Positions 1-7,380 of a stretch of 64,000 nt of DNA are shown piece after piece. The notes under the pieces are model-generated. The model was given only the letters and a program-made list of their open reading frames with translations, was not told the DNA's origin and made no database searches. Every line of letters starts with the position of its first letter. Within the stretch, counting starts at the first letter, position 1. This DNA comes from Luteimonas salinisoli. Its GTDB lineage: Bacteria; Pseudomonadota; Gammaproteobacteria; Xanthomonadales; Xanthomonadaceae. The DNA lies in NCBI RefSeq assembly GCF_013425525.1, contig NZ_JACCKA010000017.1, positions 1 through 64,000 of the forward strand. Direction: 5' to 3'. The translations under genes and the position numbers were made by a program.

Positions 1-150
1 CCGCGCCCGCGACGACGGCGGCAGCGCCGCGACGGCCTCGGCATCGAACCCGGCCAGTCCGGCGTCGATCGCAGCGTCCACATCGTCGGCATCGAGCAGG
101 CGCAGCAGCGCCTGCGCCTGCCGCATCGGATCGGGTGCCGGCGCCGTCAT
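1..150 (-). CDS. Hypothetical protein, N-terminal fragment (runs off window)
   Basis: An open frame starts with ATG at 148-150 on the minus strand and continues past position 1, giving about 50 residues (begins MTAPAPDPMRQAQALLR). The start lies 4 bp after the stop of the enoyl-CoA hydratase gene, so the two are probably co-transcribed. The visible part is Ala/Asp-rich and helical-looking and has no motif I recognise. The function cannot be assigned from this fragment. Confidence 0.5.
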   Translation of the reverse strand, partial: MTAPAPDPMRQAQALLRLLDADDVDAAIDAGLAGFDAEAVAALPPSSRAR

Positions 151-154
151 GCGC

Positions 155-937
155 TCAGCGGCCGTGGAACTCGGGCTTGCGCTTTTCCAGGAAGGCGATG
201 GTGCCCTCGCGCATGTCCGCGGTGGAGAAGGTCAGGCCGAACTGCGCGGTCTCGTAGGCCAGGCCCTCCTCGATGCCGCATTCCCCGCCCACGGCGACGC
301 AGTCGAGGATCCCGCGCAGCGCCAGCGGCGCCGCGGCGGCCAGCTGCGCCGCCAGCGCCATGGTCTCGGCCTCCAGGTCGGCCGCCGGCACCACGCGGTT
401 GACGATGCCCAGCTGCAGGGCGCGGGCGGCGTCGATGGGCGCGCCCAGCAGGCACAGCTCCAGCGCCGCGGCGCGGCCGGCCAGCCGCAGCAGCCTCTGG
501 GTGCCGCCGAAGCCGGGAATCAAGCCGAGGTTGATTTCCGGCTGGCCGACCCGCGCGCCCTCGGCGGCGATGCGCAGGTGGCAGGCCATCGCCAACTCCA
601 GTCCGCCGCCGAGGGCGAAGCCGTTGACCATGGCGATCACGGGCTTGGGCAGGGTCTCGATGCGGCGCATGGTGCGCTGCCCGCGGCGGGAGAAATCGCG
701 CGCCTGAACCGGGGCGAGCTGCGCCATCTCGGCGATGTCGGCGCCGGCGACGAACGCCTTGGGCCCGGCGCCGGTGAGCACGGCGACGCGGATCGCCGGG
801 TCGTCCGCCACCGCCTCGAAGGCTTCGTGCAGGGCATCCAGCGTGGCGCCGTTCAGCGCGTTCAGCTTGTCCGGACGGTTGACGGTGACGACGCGGACGG
901 CGTCGTGGTCGGCGATCAGCAGGGGGGAGTCGGTCAT
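155..937 (-). CDS. Enoyl-CoA hydratase (crotonase family)
   Basis: 260 aa, full length for a soluble crotonase-fold enzyme that hydrates trans-2-enoyl-CoA in fatty-acid beta-oxidation or a related CoA pathway. The oxyanion-hole segment AGADI is at residues 64-68. The glycine-rich GFALGGGLELA segment carries Glu114 and GQPEINLGLIPGFGG carries Glu134; the 20-residue spacing matches the two catalytic glutamates of true hydratases. The next gene on this strand follows after 4 bp. The acyl-chain preference cannot be told from sequence. A second family member at 39959-40723 lacks the first glutamate. Confidence 0.93.
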   Translation of the reverse strand: MTDSPLLIADHDAVRVVTVNRPDKLNALNGATLDALHEAFEAVADDPAIRVAVLTGAGPKAFVAGADIAEMAQLAPVQARDFSRRGQRTMRRIETLPKPVIAMVNGFALGGGLELAMACHLRIAAEGARVGQPEINLGLIPGFGGTQRLLRLAGRAAALELCLLGAPIDAARALQLGIVNRVVPAADLEAETMALAAQLAAAAPLALRGILDCVAVGGECGIEEGLAYETAQFGLTFSTADMREGTIAFLEKRKPEFHGR

Positions 938-1018
938 CGGCGGGGGGCGGTTTCGGGGTCTGGGGAGGCAGCGCGACGGAACTTCCGCCGGGCGCCGGGG
1001 TCGGAAGGGCAGCCGTCA

Positions 1019-1048
1019 TTGGCAGTTAAGCCGTGCGGCCGTTATCCT
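1019..1048 (+). promoter_or_regulatory. Predicted sigma-70 promoter of the FKBP gene
   Basis: TTGGCA at 1019-1024 and TATCCT at 1043-1048 are separated by 18 bp and lie about 80 bp before the FKBP start at 1128. This is a motif match only. Confidence 0.45.
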
Positions 1049-1127
1049 AGCGCGTTCGTTCGTGGCGGTTCGACCGCTTGCGTCTGGGCGGAACCCCACA
1101 CCCCGAATCCATCTGGAGATCCACCGC

Positions 1128-1829
1128 ATGAAGTTGCGTTTGCTTGCCGCCACCCTTGCGGCACTGACCCTGACCGCCGGCGCCGCCGCGGCCCAGGACA
1201 CCTCGTCCGATAAAGGCCGGCTGAGCTACGCGCTCGGCTACGACCTCGGCCGCAATCTGGTCGAAAGCGGCGAGGACATCGACGTCGATACCGTGGTCCG
1301 CGCGGTCCAGGACGGCTATGCCCGTCGCGAGCCGTCGGTGCCGGTGGAACAATTGCGCAGCGCCGTCGAAGGCATGCAGCAGCGCCAGGTCACCAAGGCG
1401 CGGGCGGCGTTCGAGCAGGCCTCGACCGAGAACAAGACCAAGAGCGACGCGTTTCTTGCGCAGAACCGCTCCAAGTCCGGCGTGCAGGCCCTGCCCAGCG
1501 GCGTGCAGTACCGCGTGATCGAGGCCGGCAGCGGCGCCAGGCCCTCGCAGAACAGCGAGGTCGAGCTGCACTACAAGGGCAACCTGCCGAACGGGCCGAC
1601 CTTCGTCGACACCTACACCGCACAGGAGGGCCAGCAGGCCGGTCCGGTCTCGGTGAAGCTGAGCGAGATCCCGCTGGTGGGCCTGCGCGAGGCGCTGACC
1701 ATGATGCCGACCGGCGCGCGCTGGGAAGTGGTGCTGCCGCCCGACGTGGCCTACGGCAACACTCCGCAGTCGCCGATCGGCCCGAACCAGGCGGTCGTCT
1801 TCGACGTCAAGCTCGTCTCCATCAAGTAA
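1128..1829 (+). CDS. FKBP-type peptidyl-prolyl cis-trans isomerase, exported
   Basis: 233 aa. The ATG at 1128 follows a GGAG ribosome-binding site and begins a clear signal peptide (MKLRLLAATLAALTLTAGAAAAQ), so the protein is periplasmic or outer-membrane-associated. Residues about 25-115 form a helical FKBP-N dimerisation region. Residues about 120-233 form an FKBP-C domain, with VELHYKG, LREALTMMPTGARWEVVLP and VAYG matching the FkpA/Mip pattern. It probably catalyses proline isomerisation and acts as a folding chaperone for exported proteins. The open frame extends upstream, but the extension has no start with a better ribosome-binding site. A promoter lies upstream and a strong hairpin downstream, so it is likely monocistronic. 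Confidence 0.92.
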   Translation: MKLRLLAATLAALTLTAGAAAAQDTSSDKGRLSYALGYDLGRNLVESGEDIDVDTVVRAVQDGYARREPSVPVEQLRSAVEGMQQRQVTKARAAFEQASTENKTKSDAFLAQNRSKSGVQALPSGVQYRVIEAGSGARPSQNSEVELHYKGNLPNGPTFVDTYTAQEGQQAGPVSVKLSEIPLVGLREALTMMPTGARWEVVLPPDVAYGNTPQSPIGPNQAVVFDVKLVSIK

Positions 1830-1864
1830 CCGCGCGGCCTTCGGGCCGTGCGGCGCGTCGCAGA

Positions 1865-1897
1865 GCGCCCGGCCGGGGAGCGTCCCCGGCCGGGCGC
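1865..1897 (+). terminator. Strong GC hairpin downstream of the FKBP gene
   Basis: A perfect 15-bp inverted repeat (GCGCCCGGCCGGGGA and its complement) with a 3-nt loop lies 35 bp after the FKBP stop. It is followed by only a short T run (TGTTT), so the call is terminator-like hairpin. Confidence 0.6.
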
Positions 1898-1969
1898 CGC
1901 TGTTTCCGGGATCGGTGCGGCCGCACGCGGGACCCGCCGGCATCGGCCGCATGCCGTCGGCCCGGCCCC

Positions 1970-2036
1970 GTAGAGCCGAGCTTGCTCGGCTGCGCGGGCT
2001 CCGGAGCCAAGAGCAGCGGAGCGAGCTCCGCTCTAC
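1970..2036 (+). repeat. GTAG-ended REP doublet (SMAG-like)
   Basis: The element starts GTAGAGCCGAGCTTGCTCGG and ends with an inverted arm AGCGGAGCGAGCTCCGCTCTAC. Each arm folds on itself, and the GTAGAGC/GCTCTAC ends are complementary. This is the architecture of the GTAG-type REP elements known from Stenotrophomonas and relatives. Confidence 0.7.
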
Positions 2037-2074
2037 GAAGGCGGACAGGCCGCATCGTCGGCCCCGGCACCCCC

Positions 2075-2098
2075 GTAGAGCCGAGCTTGCTCGGCTGC
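2075..2098 (+). repeat. Single GTAG REP arm, second copy
   Basis: An identical copy of the first arm of the 1970-2036 element (GTAGAGCCGAGCTTGCTCGG followed by CTGC) lies about 40 bp further on without the inverted partner. It is a single hairpin unit of the same repeat family. Confidence 0.65.
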
Positions 2099-2179
2099 AC
2101 AGGCAACCGAAGCCCCGCATCCCGAACGCGCCCGGCCACACAGGCTGCGCCGCTCCCGCCCCGCCTCTAGACTGTCCCC

Positions 2180-2365
2180 ATGAGCATGTCCACCCGCGCC
2201 GTCCCCACGCCCTGCACCGGCGTCTGCACCCTCGATGAGGAAGGGCTGTGCCTGGGCTGCCACCGCACCGGCACGGAGATCGCCTGCTGGCTGCAGATGG
2301 GCGAGCGCGAGCGTGCCTGGCTGATGGACACCGTATTGCCCGAGCGCGAGGCGAAACGGACGTGA
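2180..2365 (+). CDS. DUF1289 family small protein
   Basis: 61 aa. The pattern PCTGVCTLDEEGLCLGCHRT followed by a tryptophan-containing helix (EIACWLQMGERERAWLM) is typical of DUF1289 proteins. The four cysteines (CxxxC and CxxC) may bind a metal. The cellular function is unknown. Its stop codon overlaps the GTG start of the following NUDIX gene (GTGA), so the two are translationally coupled. REP arms occupy the upstream region. Confidence 0.85.
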   Translation: MSMSTRAVPTPCTGVCTLDEEGLCLGCHRTGTEIACWLQMGERERAWLMDTVLPEREAKRT

Positions 2366-3003
2366 TCCGGCAGGTGTCCATCGCGGACCTGGTGCCGGCG
2401 CTGCATCCGCTGGACGCGCCTCCGGCCGGCGAGGGCTGGAACCTCGACGAACTCGCGGATCTGCTCCCGCCCGCCGCCAGCCGCTTCGAGGCGGCCGTGC
2501 TGGTCGGGCTGGTGGAACGCAATGACGGCCCGCGGGTGCTGCTGACCCGCCGCACCGACGCGTTGCGGCAGCACGCCGGACAGGTCAGCTTCCCCGGCGG
2601 TCGCATCGAGCCCGGCGATCGCGACGCACTGGCCGCCGCGCTGCGCGAAGCCCGCGAGGAGATCGGCCTGGCCGCCGCGCAGGCCGAACCGCTCGGTTAC
2701 CTGGATCCGATGCTGACCGTCAGCGGCTTCCGGGTCCTGCCGGCGGTGGCCGAGCTCGACCCCGCCTTCGTGCCGGTTCCCGACCCGGGCGAGGTGGCGG
2801 ACGTGTTCGAGGTGGCGCTGTCGTTCCTGCTGGCGCCGCACAGCCTCGAACGCCTCGAGATCGACTACGCCGGCCGCCGCCGCCAGGTACTGCAGTTCCG
2901 CAGCGACGCGAAAGCGGTACCGCACCGGATCTGGGGCGCCACCGCGTCCATCCTGCTGAACCTGCGCGAGCGCCTGCGCGAGACCACGGAGGCAAGCACA
3001 TGA
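2362..3003 (+). CDS. NUDIX hydrolase, CoA pyrophosphatase type
   Basis: 213 aa with a GTG start at 2362 that overlaps the DUF1289 stop by 4 bp; I prefer it to the upstream in-frame extension because of this coupling. The segment LLTRRTDALRQHAGQVSFPGG is the signature preceding the NUDIX box in NudL-type coenzyme A pyrophosphatases. The NUDIX box follows as GRIEPGDRDALAAALREAREEIGL, with the REAREE metal-binding glutamates intact. The predicted reaction is Mg2+-dependent cleavage of CoA into 4'-phosphopantetheine and 3',5'-ADP, in the cytoplasm. It ends in an ATGA overlap with the sulfurtransferase gene. Confidence 0.9.
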   Translation: MIRQVSIADLVPALHPLDAPPAGEGWNLDELADLLPPAASRFEAAVLVGLVERNDGPRVLLTRRTDALRQHAGQVSFPGGRIEPGDRDALAAALREAREEIGLAAAQAEPLGYLDPMLTVSGFRVLPAVAELDPAFVPVPDPGEVADVFEVALSFLLAPHSLERLEIDYAGRRRQVLQFRSDAKAVPHRIWGATASILLNLRERLRETTEAST

Positions 3004-3860
3004 GCGGCTGGACCACCCTTGTCCAGGCGGAAGAGCTGGCCGCGGCGCTGGAAGCGCCGGGCCTGGCGGTGGTGGACTGCCGGCATTCCCTGGCCGATCC
3101 CGCGGCGGGCGAGGCCGCCTGGCGCGACGCTCACATCCCCGGCGCGCTGCATGCCGACATGGATCGCGACCTCTCGGCGCCGCCGGCACCCGGCAGCGGG
3201 GCGGGCCGCCATCCGTGGCCGCAGGCCGCGGCGCTGTGCCGAACACTGGGGGCATGGGGCATCGCCCCACGATCGCAGGTGGTGGCCTACGACGCCGGCG
3301 ATGGCGCATTCGCGGCGCGGCTCTGGTTCCTGCTGCGCGCGCTGGGGCATGGCCGGATAGCGGTGCTAGACGGCGGCTGGGCGCGCTGGTCGGCGCTGGG
3401 CCTGCCGTGCGAGACGAAAGCGCCGCTGCCGCCGGTTCCGGTCGAATACCCCGAGGCGGAGTTCGACCAGGCGCGCCTGCTCGGCGCCACGCGGGTGCAG
3501 GCGCACCTGCGCCAGGGCGGCCTGCTGCTCGACGCGCGTGCCGGCGAGCGGTTTCGCGGCGAAACCGAGCCCGTCGACCGCATGGCCGGGCATATCCCCG
3601 GCGCGACCAGCCGGCCCTATGCCGCCAACCTGTCCGATGGGCGCTTCAAGCCGCCGGCGCTGCTCCGCGATGAATTCGAGACGCTGCTGGCCGGCCGACT
3701 CGCGGACCAGGCGGTGGCGATGTGCGGCTCGGGCGTCACCGCCTGCCACCACCTGCTGGCCATGGAGCATGCGGGGCTGAAGGGCGGGCGGCTGTACACG
3801 GGATCGTGGAGCGGCTGGATCGACGATCCGGCGCGGCCGATCGCGACAGGGGCGGGCTGA
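3000..3860 (+). CDS. sseA: 3-mercaptopyruvate/thiosulfate sulfurtransferase
   Basis: 286 aa with two tandem rhodanese domains, the normal size for the family. The N-terminal non-catalytic domain (about 10-135) contains VVDCRHSL and AHIPGALHADMDRDLS. The catalytic domain (about 160-285) contains LLDARAGERFRGETEP, GHIPGA and the active-site loop CGSGVTA near residue 241. CGSGVTA is the mercaptopyruvate form of the loop; thiosulfate enzymes usually carry CRKGVTA. It transfers sulfane sulfur from 3-mercaptopyruvate to a thiophilic acceptor in the cytoplasm. It overlaps the NUDIX gene by 4 bp and is the last gene of this trio. Confidence 0.92.
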   Translation: MSGWTTLVQAEELAAALEAPGLAVVDCRHSLADPAAGEAAWRDAHIPGALHADMDRDLSAPPAPGSGAGRHPWPQAAALCRTLGAWGIAPRSQVVAYDAGDGAFAARLWFLLRALGHGRIAVLDGGWARWSALGLPCETKAPLPPVPVEYPEAEFDQARLLGATRVQAHLRQGGLLLDARAGERFRGETEPVDRMAGHIPGATSRPYAANLSDGRFKPPALLRDEFETLLAGRLADQAVAMCGSGVTACHHLLAMEHAGLKGGRLYTGSWSGWIDDPARPIATGAG

Positions 3861-4032
3861 AGCCGGGGCGCGCCCGCGCGTGAAGCGGCGGCTTCGATGT
3901 CTTGCCAGCGGCGCGGATACTCGGGAGGAACCGGTGCCCGAGATCGTTTCGGCGGCGTTTTCCGCGACTATCACCCACAGGTAACGCCGCAGTGCCCATC
4001 ACAGGCCCCAACGTTCCGATGGGGATCGATGC

Positions 4033-4901
4033 GTGGAAACGAAACGACTGCGTCTGTCCGGCGGTGCCGAGCTGTCGTTCATCACGGCGGGCGAGGCGTC
4101 CAAGCCCACCGTGCTGCTGCTGCACGGGACTCCGAACTCGGCGCGAATGTTCCGCGACGTCGTACCCGCGCTGGCGCAGGCCGCGTGCGTCGTCGCGCCC
4201 GATCTGCCCGGCATGGCGAGTCCGACGCGCTGCCGGAGGTCTCGTTCGCCGCCATCGGTCAGGCGATCTCCGAACTGCTGGACCGGCTCGAGGTTGGGCC
4301 GCGGTTCGTCTACCTGCATGATTGGGGCGCGCCGGTGGGCCTGCAGATCGCGATGCAGGCGCCCGAGAAGGTCCTGGGCCTCATCGTCCAGAACGCCAAT
4401 GCGCATCGAACGGGGTGGGGGCCGGGCTGAGACGCGACGCAGGCCTACTGGTCGCAGCCGAACGCCGAAAACGAAGCGGCGGCTACCGCGCATCAGACCC
4501 TCGCGGGCACGCGCGACATCTACGTCTCCGGCGTCCCATCGGACGTGGCAGAGAGTATCCCTGCCGAATACAGGGAAGAGGATTGGCGGATGATGAACCT
4601 GCCGGGCCACATGGACACGCAACGAGCGCTGATCGCGGACTACGGGAACTACGCCGCCCGCTTCGATGCCATCGCCAGGTACCTCGAACGCTGGCAGCTC
4701 CCGGCCGTGATGATCTGGGGAAGGCACGACATCTATTTCGAACTCGCCGAGGTGCTGTCGTGGATGCGCGCGTTGCCGAGGATGGAGGCCCACGTCCTCG
4801 ACGCCGGCCACCTGCTGCTCGAAACGCATGCGGCCACGGCGGCGTCGTTGATGCTCGACTTCATCAGGCGTACCCAAGAGAAGGCGAACGGTCGGGCCTG
4901 A
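4033..4901 (+). pseudogene. Alpha/beta hydrolase (epoxide hydrolase/haloalkane dehalogenase-like), broken
   Basis: Joining three segments gives one continuous alpha/beta hydrolase of about 289 residues. Segment 1 (GTG at 4033) has LLLHGTPNSARMFRDVVPALA and DLPG. A single-base loss near 4213-4216, where the G-x-GESD motif should be, moves the rest into the next frame: GESDALPEVSFAAIGQ and the nucleophile elbow HDWGAPVGLQIA. At 4428-4430 a TGA sits in place of a residue. The same frame then reads on (DATQAYWSQPNAENE...) to GRHDIYFELAEVL and DAGHLLLE, with the acid and base residues present, ending at 4901. Aspartate as nucleophile suggests an epoxide hydrolase or haloalkane dehalogenase ancestor. 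Two independent lesions argue for a real pseudogene, but consensus errors are possible. Confidence 0.82.
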
Positions 4902-4951
4902 GGGAGTCTGGATCGACTCTCCCTGCCGGAGGTCCGGCGCGCCGCTGCAAG

Positions 4952-6205
4952 CTAAGGCCGGTGCCAGGGCGCCGGGTGGATCACCTCGCCGCCGCGTACG
5001 GTGTAGCGGACATTGGAAAATGCCCGCAGATCGTCGGCGGGATCGCTGCCGAGGACGACCAGGTCGGCATCCATTCCCGCCTCGATGCGCCCCTTGCGCG
5101 CGTGCTGGCCGAAGCGCCGGGCCGGCGTGGTCGTAAGGCTGGCGAGAATCGCGCGCCAGTCCATCCCCGCGCCGGCCATGAGTTCGAATTCGCGAGAGGT
5201 GTCGGCTTGGTCGATATAGCCGATGTCGGTACCGAACAGGACCTGCCCGCCCGCTTCGTGGAACAGGCGCAACTGCTGCTGGACGATGCCTGCGACCTCT
5301 TCCACGACCGTTTCCGGCGCATTCTCCTTGCGCACCTCGATCTCGAACAACTGCAGCGTCGGGGTCAACGCGACATCCCCATCCACCAGCCGCCGTGCGA
5401 GTTCGGCACTCCACGGCCCGGAAGCCGGCGTTGGGTGCGCGAGCACGTCGATGCCGCCGGCAAGCGCGAGTTCGATGCCCTCCATCGTGGTCGGATGGGC
5501 GAACGCGGGCTTGCCGGCGCGATGGGCCTCGTCGACGACCGCACGGACGATCTCCAGGTCCATCAGTCTCACCCCCGTTCCGTCGTCGACGATGGCCCCG
5601 ATGAACAGCTTCACCCCGTCGGCACCCTCCGCCAGCTGTCGACGCGCGCGCTCGCGCGCCTCGCTGGCCGTCGCGACCTCGGCGCTGGGCGCTGCCATCG
5701 ACTCCAGCAGATCCTTCACGTAGGACGGCGTGCCGTCCGCGGGGAAGAACGGCATGTCGACGGTCAACAGCGACGGCCCCGCAACTTCACCCGCGGCAAT
5801 GCGCTTGCGCAGCGTGGCGGCGTTTCCGGGCGGAAACGAGGCGATATCGAAGACCGTGGTGAAGCCCCAGTGCGCGAACATCCGCCGCAGGGCGAACGCC
5901 AGTTCGGCCGGCGAGCGTGCCGTCGCCTCGCTCAACGGCAACGGCAGGATGTGGGCGTGGCTGTTCCAGAATCCGGCCACGACCGAGCCGCCTTCGGCAT
6001 CGATCACCTCCGCGCCATCCGGCACCGCCACGTCCGTTCCCACCTGGACGAGCTTGCCGTCACGCACCAGCACCGTTCCTTTTGCGATCGGCTGCGCATC
6101 CGGCGACGGATGGATGCGTGCGTTGACGATCGCGAGTTCCCCGGCCCAAGCAGCGTCGGCCAGCAGAAGAAACGGTAGAACCATCAGCATCAGCCACGCA
6201 CGCAT
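4952..6205 (-). CDS. Exported amidohydrolase family protein
   Basis: 417 aa. The start at 6205 follows GGGAGG and opens a signal peptide (MRAWLMLMVLPFLLLADAAWA), so I prefer it to a longer GTG-initiated frame. The protein is a TIM-barrel metal-dependent hydrolase of the imidazolonepropionase-like branch. The composite beta-sandwich start is GELAIVNARI...GTVLVRDGKLVQVG. The metal-binding HxH is NSHAH (His83, His85). The lysine segment DGVKLFIGA, the histidine segments (FAHPTTMEGI, LAHPT) and the aspartate GTDIGYID follow. The C-terminal strand VRYTVRGGEVI closes the sandwich. The substrate is unknown; exported homologues are often dipeptidase- or prolidase-like. It lies on the strand opposite the broken hydrolase and has no clear operon partner. 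Confidence 0.88.
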   Translation of the reverse strand: MRAWLMLMVLPFLLLADAAWAGELAIVNARIHPSPDAQPIAKGTVLVRDGKLVQVGTDVAVPDGAEVIDAEGGSVVAGFWNSHAHILPLPLSEATARSPAELAFALRRMFAHWGFTTVFDIASFPPGNAATLRKRIAAGEVAGPSLLTVDMPFFPADGTPSYVKDLLESMAAPSAEVATASEARERARRQLAEGADGVKLFIGAIVDDGTGVRLMDLEIVRAVVDEAHRAGKPAFAHPTTMEGIELALAGGIDVLAHPTPASGPWSAELARRLVDGDVALTPTLQLFEIEVRKENAPETVVEEVAGIVQQQLRLFHEAGGQVLFGTDIGYIDQADTSREFELMAGAGMDWRAILASLTTTPARRFGQHARKGRIEAGMDADLVVLGSDPADDLRAFSNVRYTVRGGEVIHPAPWHRP

Positions 6206-6424
6206 CGAACGCCTCCCGGAGCCAGAATACGGGCAATGATATGGACTGAACGTCGGTGACGAACAGCTTTGAAGGTCCGAGGTCCGAGGTCCGTACAGGC
6301 AGCGCCGCTCTTCACCGAAGCAGGCCCTGCGCCAAGGCGCGGCTGGTAGCCGGGCCGCTGGCACCTATTCCTTGGCGGCCCGCCCTGTGCAGTACGTGCT
6401 GGGGGTCATGGCATGAATGGATTG

Positions 6425-6799
6425 TCAGGGTGCAGCCGGCGCGAGGGACTGCGCCGCGCCGTTGCTGGCGCCGATGGCCCCGATGGCCGCCATGTCGACG
6501 CCGATGATGCATGCGACATTGAAGCCGTACTCCGTGGGAACGCTGCGCCGCTGATGGTGGGTGTAAATGCCGCAGATGCTGCAGAAGTAGTGCTTGGCGA
6601 TCTTGGTGTTCCATTGATAGAGCGAAAGCTTGTCCTCGCCCTTCACGACACGAAGCCCCTCGAGCGGCACGCCGGCCATGACCGCGCCTTTGCGGCTGCA
6701 GATGGAGCAGTTGCAGCGGCGGACGTTCTCGAAGCCGTTCTCGAGCTCGACCTCGAACTCGACGGCCCCGCAGTGGCAGCTTCCTCTCTCGGTTCTCAT
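6425..6799 (-). CDS. GFA/CENP-V family zinc protein
   Basis: 124 aa. The zinc ligands of the glutathione-dependent formaldehyde-activating (GFA) fold are all present: CHCG (Cys8, Cys10), CNCSIC (Cys29, Cys31, Cys34) and CSIC (Cys73, Cys76). Members of this family bind glutathione adducts, but many have no proven enzymatic role, so formaldehyde activation is only a family-level inference. The start overlaps the stop of the upstream rhodanese gene (ATGA), so the two are translated together. The C-terminal tail (IGAIGASNGAAQSLAPAAP) is a low-complexity extension. Confidence 0.88.
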   Translation of the reverse strand: MRTERGSCHCGAVEFEVELENGFENVRRCNCSICSRKGAVMAGVPLEGLRVVKGEDKLSLYQWNTKIAKHYFCSICGIYTHHQRRSVPTEYGFNVACIIGVDMAAIGAIGASNGAAQSLAPAAP

Positions 6800-7380
6800 C
6801 GTTCTCCAACGTCTTTGACAATGGATCCTTCGAACGCGATCCGCGGATCGTTCACGTTCACGAGCTCATCCAGCTCGTACACGTTTCGATATCCATACCC
6901 ATACAGGTTGATGTATGTCGGAATGTTCAGGGCCATCATGATCGGCCTTTCTTGAGCGGCGAACTGTGCCGACAACGAATCTCCTGGCCGGGGAAAGGCC
7001 ACCTTGGTGGCGAAATCGATCTGGTTGCCTTCGAAATTGTTGTTGCAGTAGATCAGTACCGTCGTATCGAAGGAGGGTATGATTTCCCGCAGGCTGTCTT
7101 GCGTGAAGTCGGTGAAGCTCAGATGCTTCGCCCCTTCGACGTGAATTCGCTCATAGCGGAACGTTGATCGCGTATCGAGAACGACGCCCCCCGGCTGCCT
7201 GCTCATATTCAAGAACGTATCGAGATCGACCAGGCGGCTTGCCCGGTGCGCTTCGACCTGGGAAACCAGGCCCTTGAAATCGTCGAAACTGACCTTGGCG
7301 GGTGGGTGGCTCTTCACTTGCGCCGATGTTTGTGCAGCGACCACCAGCATGGTCATCAAAACCAATAGCTTCGACTTCAT
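6796..7380 (-). CDS. Exported rhodanese-like domain protein
   Basis: 194 aa. The ATG at 7380 is preceded by AGAGG and starts a signal peptide (MKSKLLVLMTMLVVAAQTSAQ), which an upstream start in the same frame would disrupt. The single rhodanese domain spans about 45-175: GGVVLDTRSTFRYERIHVEGAKHLSFTDF, then the active-site loop IYCNNNFEGN with Cys112. The loop is longer and less basic than in sulfurtransferases acting on thiosulfate. A periplasmic sulfur-transfer or sensing role is likely but the substrate is unknown. It overlaps the GFA gene by 4 bp, so the pair may act on related thiol chemistry; that is inference from context only. Confidence 0.82.
   Translation of the reverse strand: MKSKLLVLMTMLVVAAQTSAQVKSHPPAKVSFDDFKGLVSQVEAHRASRLVDLDTFLNMSRQPGGVVLDTRSTFRYERIHVEGAKHLSFTDFTQDSLREIIPSFDTTVLIYCNNNFEGNQIDFATKVAFPRPGDSLSAQFAAQERPIMMALNIPTYINLYGYGYRNVYELDELVNVNDPRIAFEGSIVKDVGER

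Noticed and set aside
6206-6364. 53-residue N-terminal extension of the amidohydrolase
   Set aside because: It would hide the signal peptide. The internal ATG has GGGAGG at good distance.
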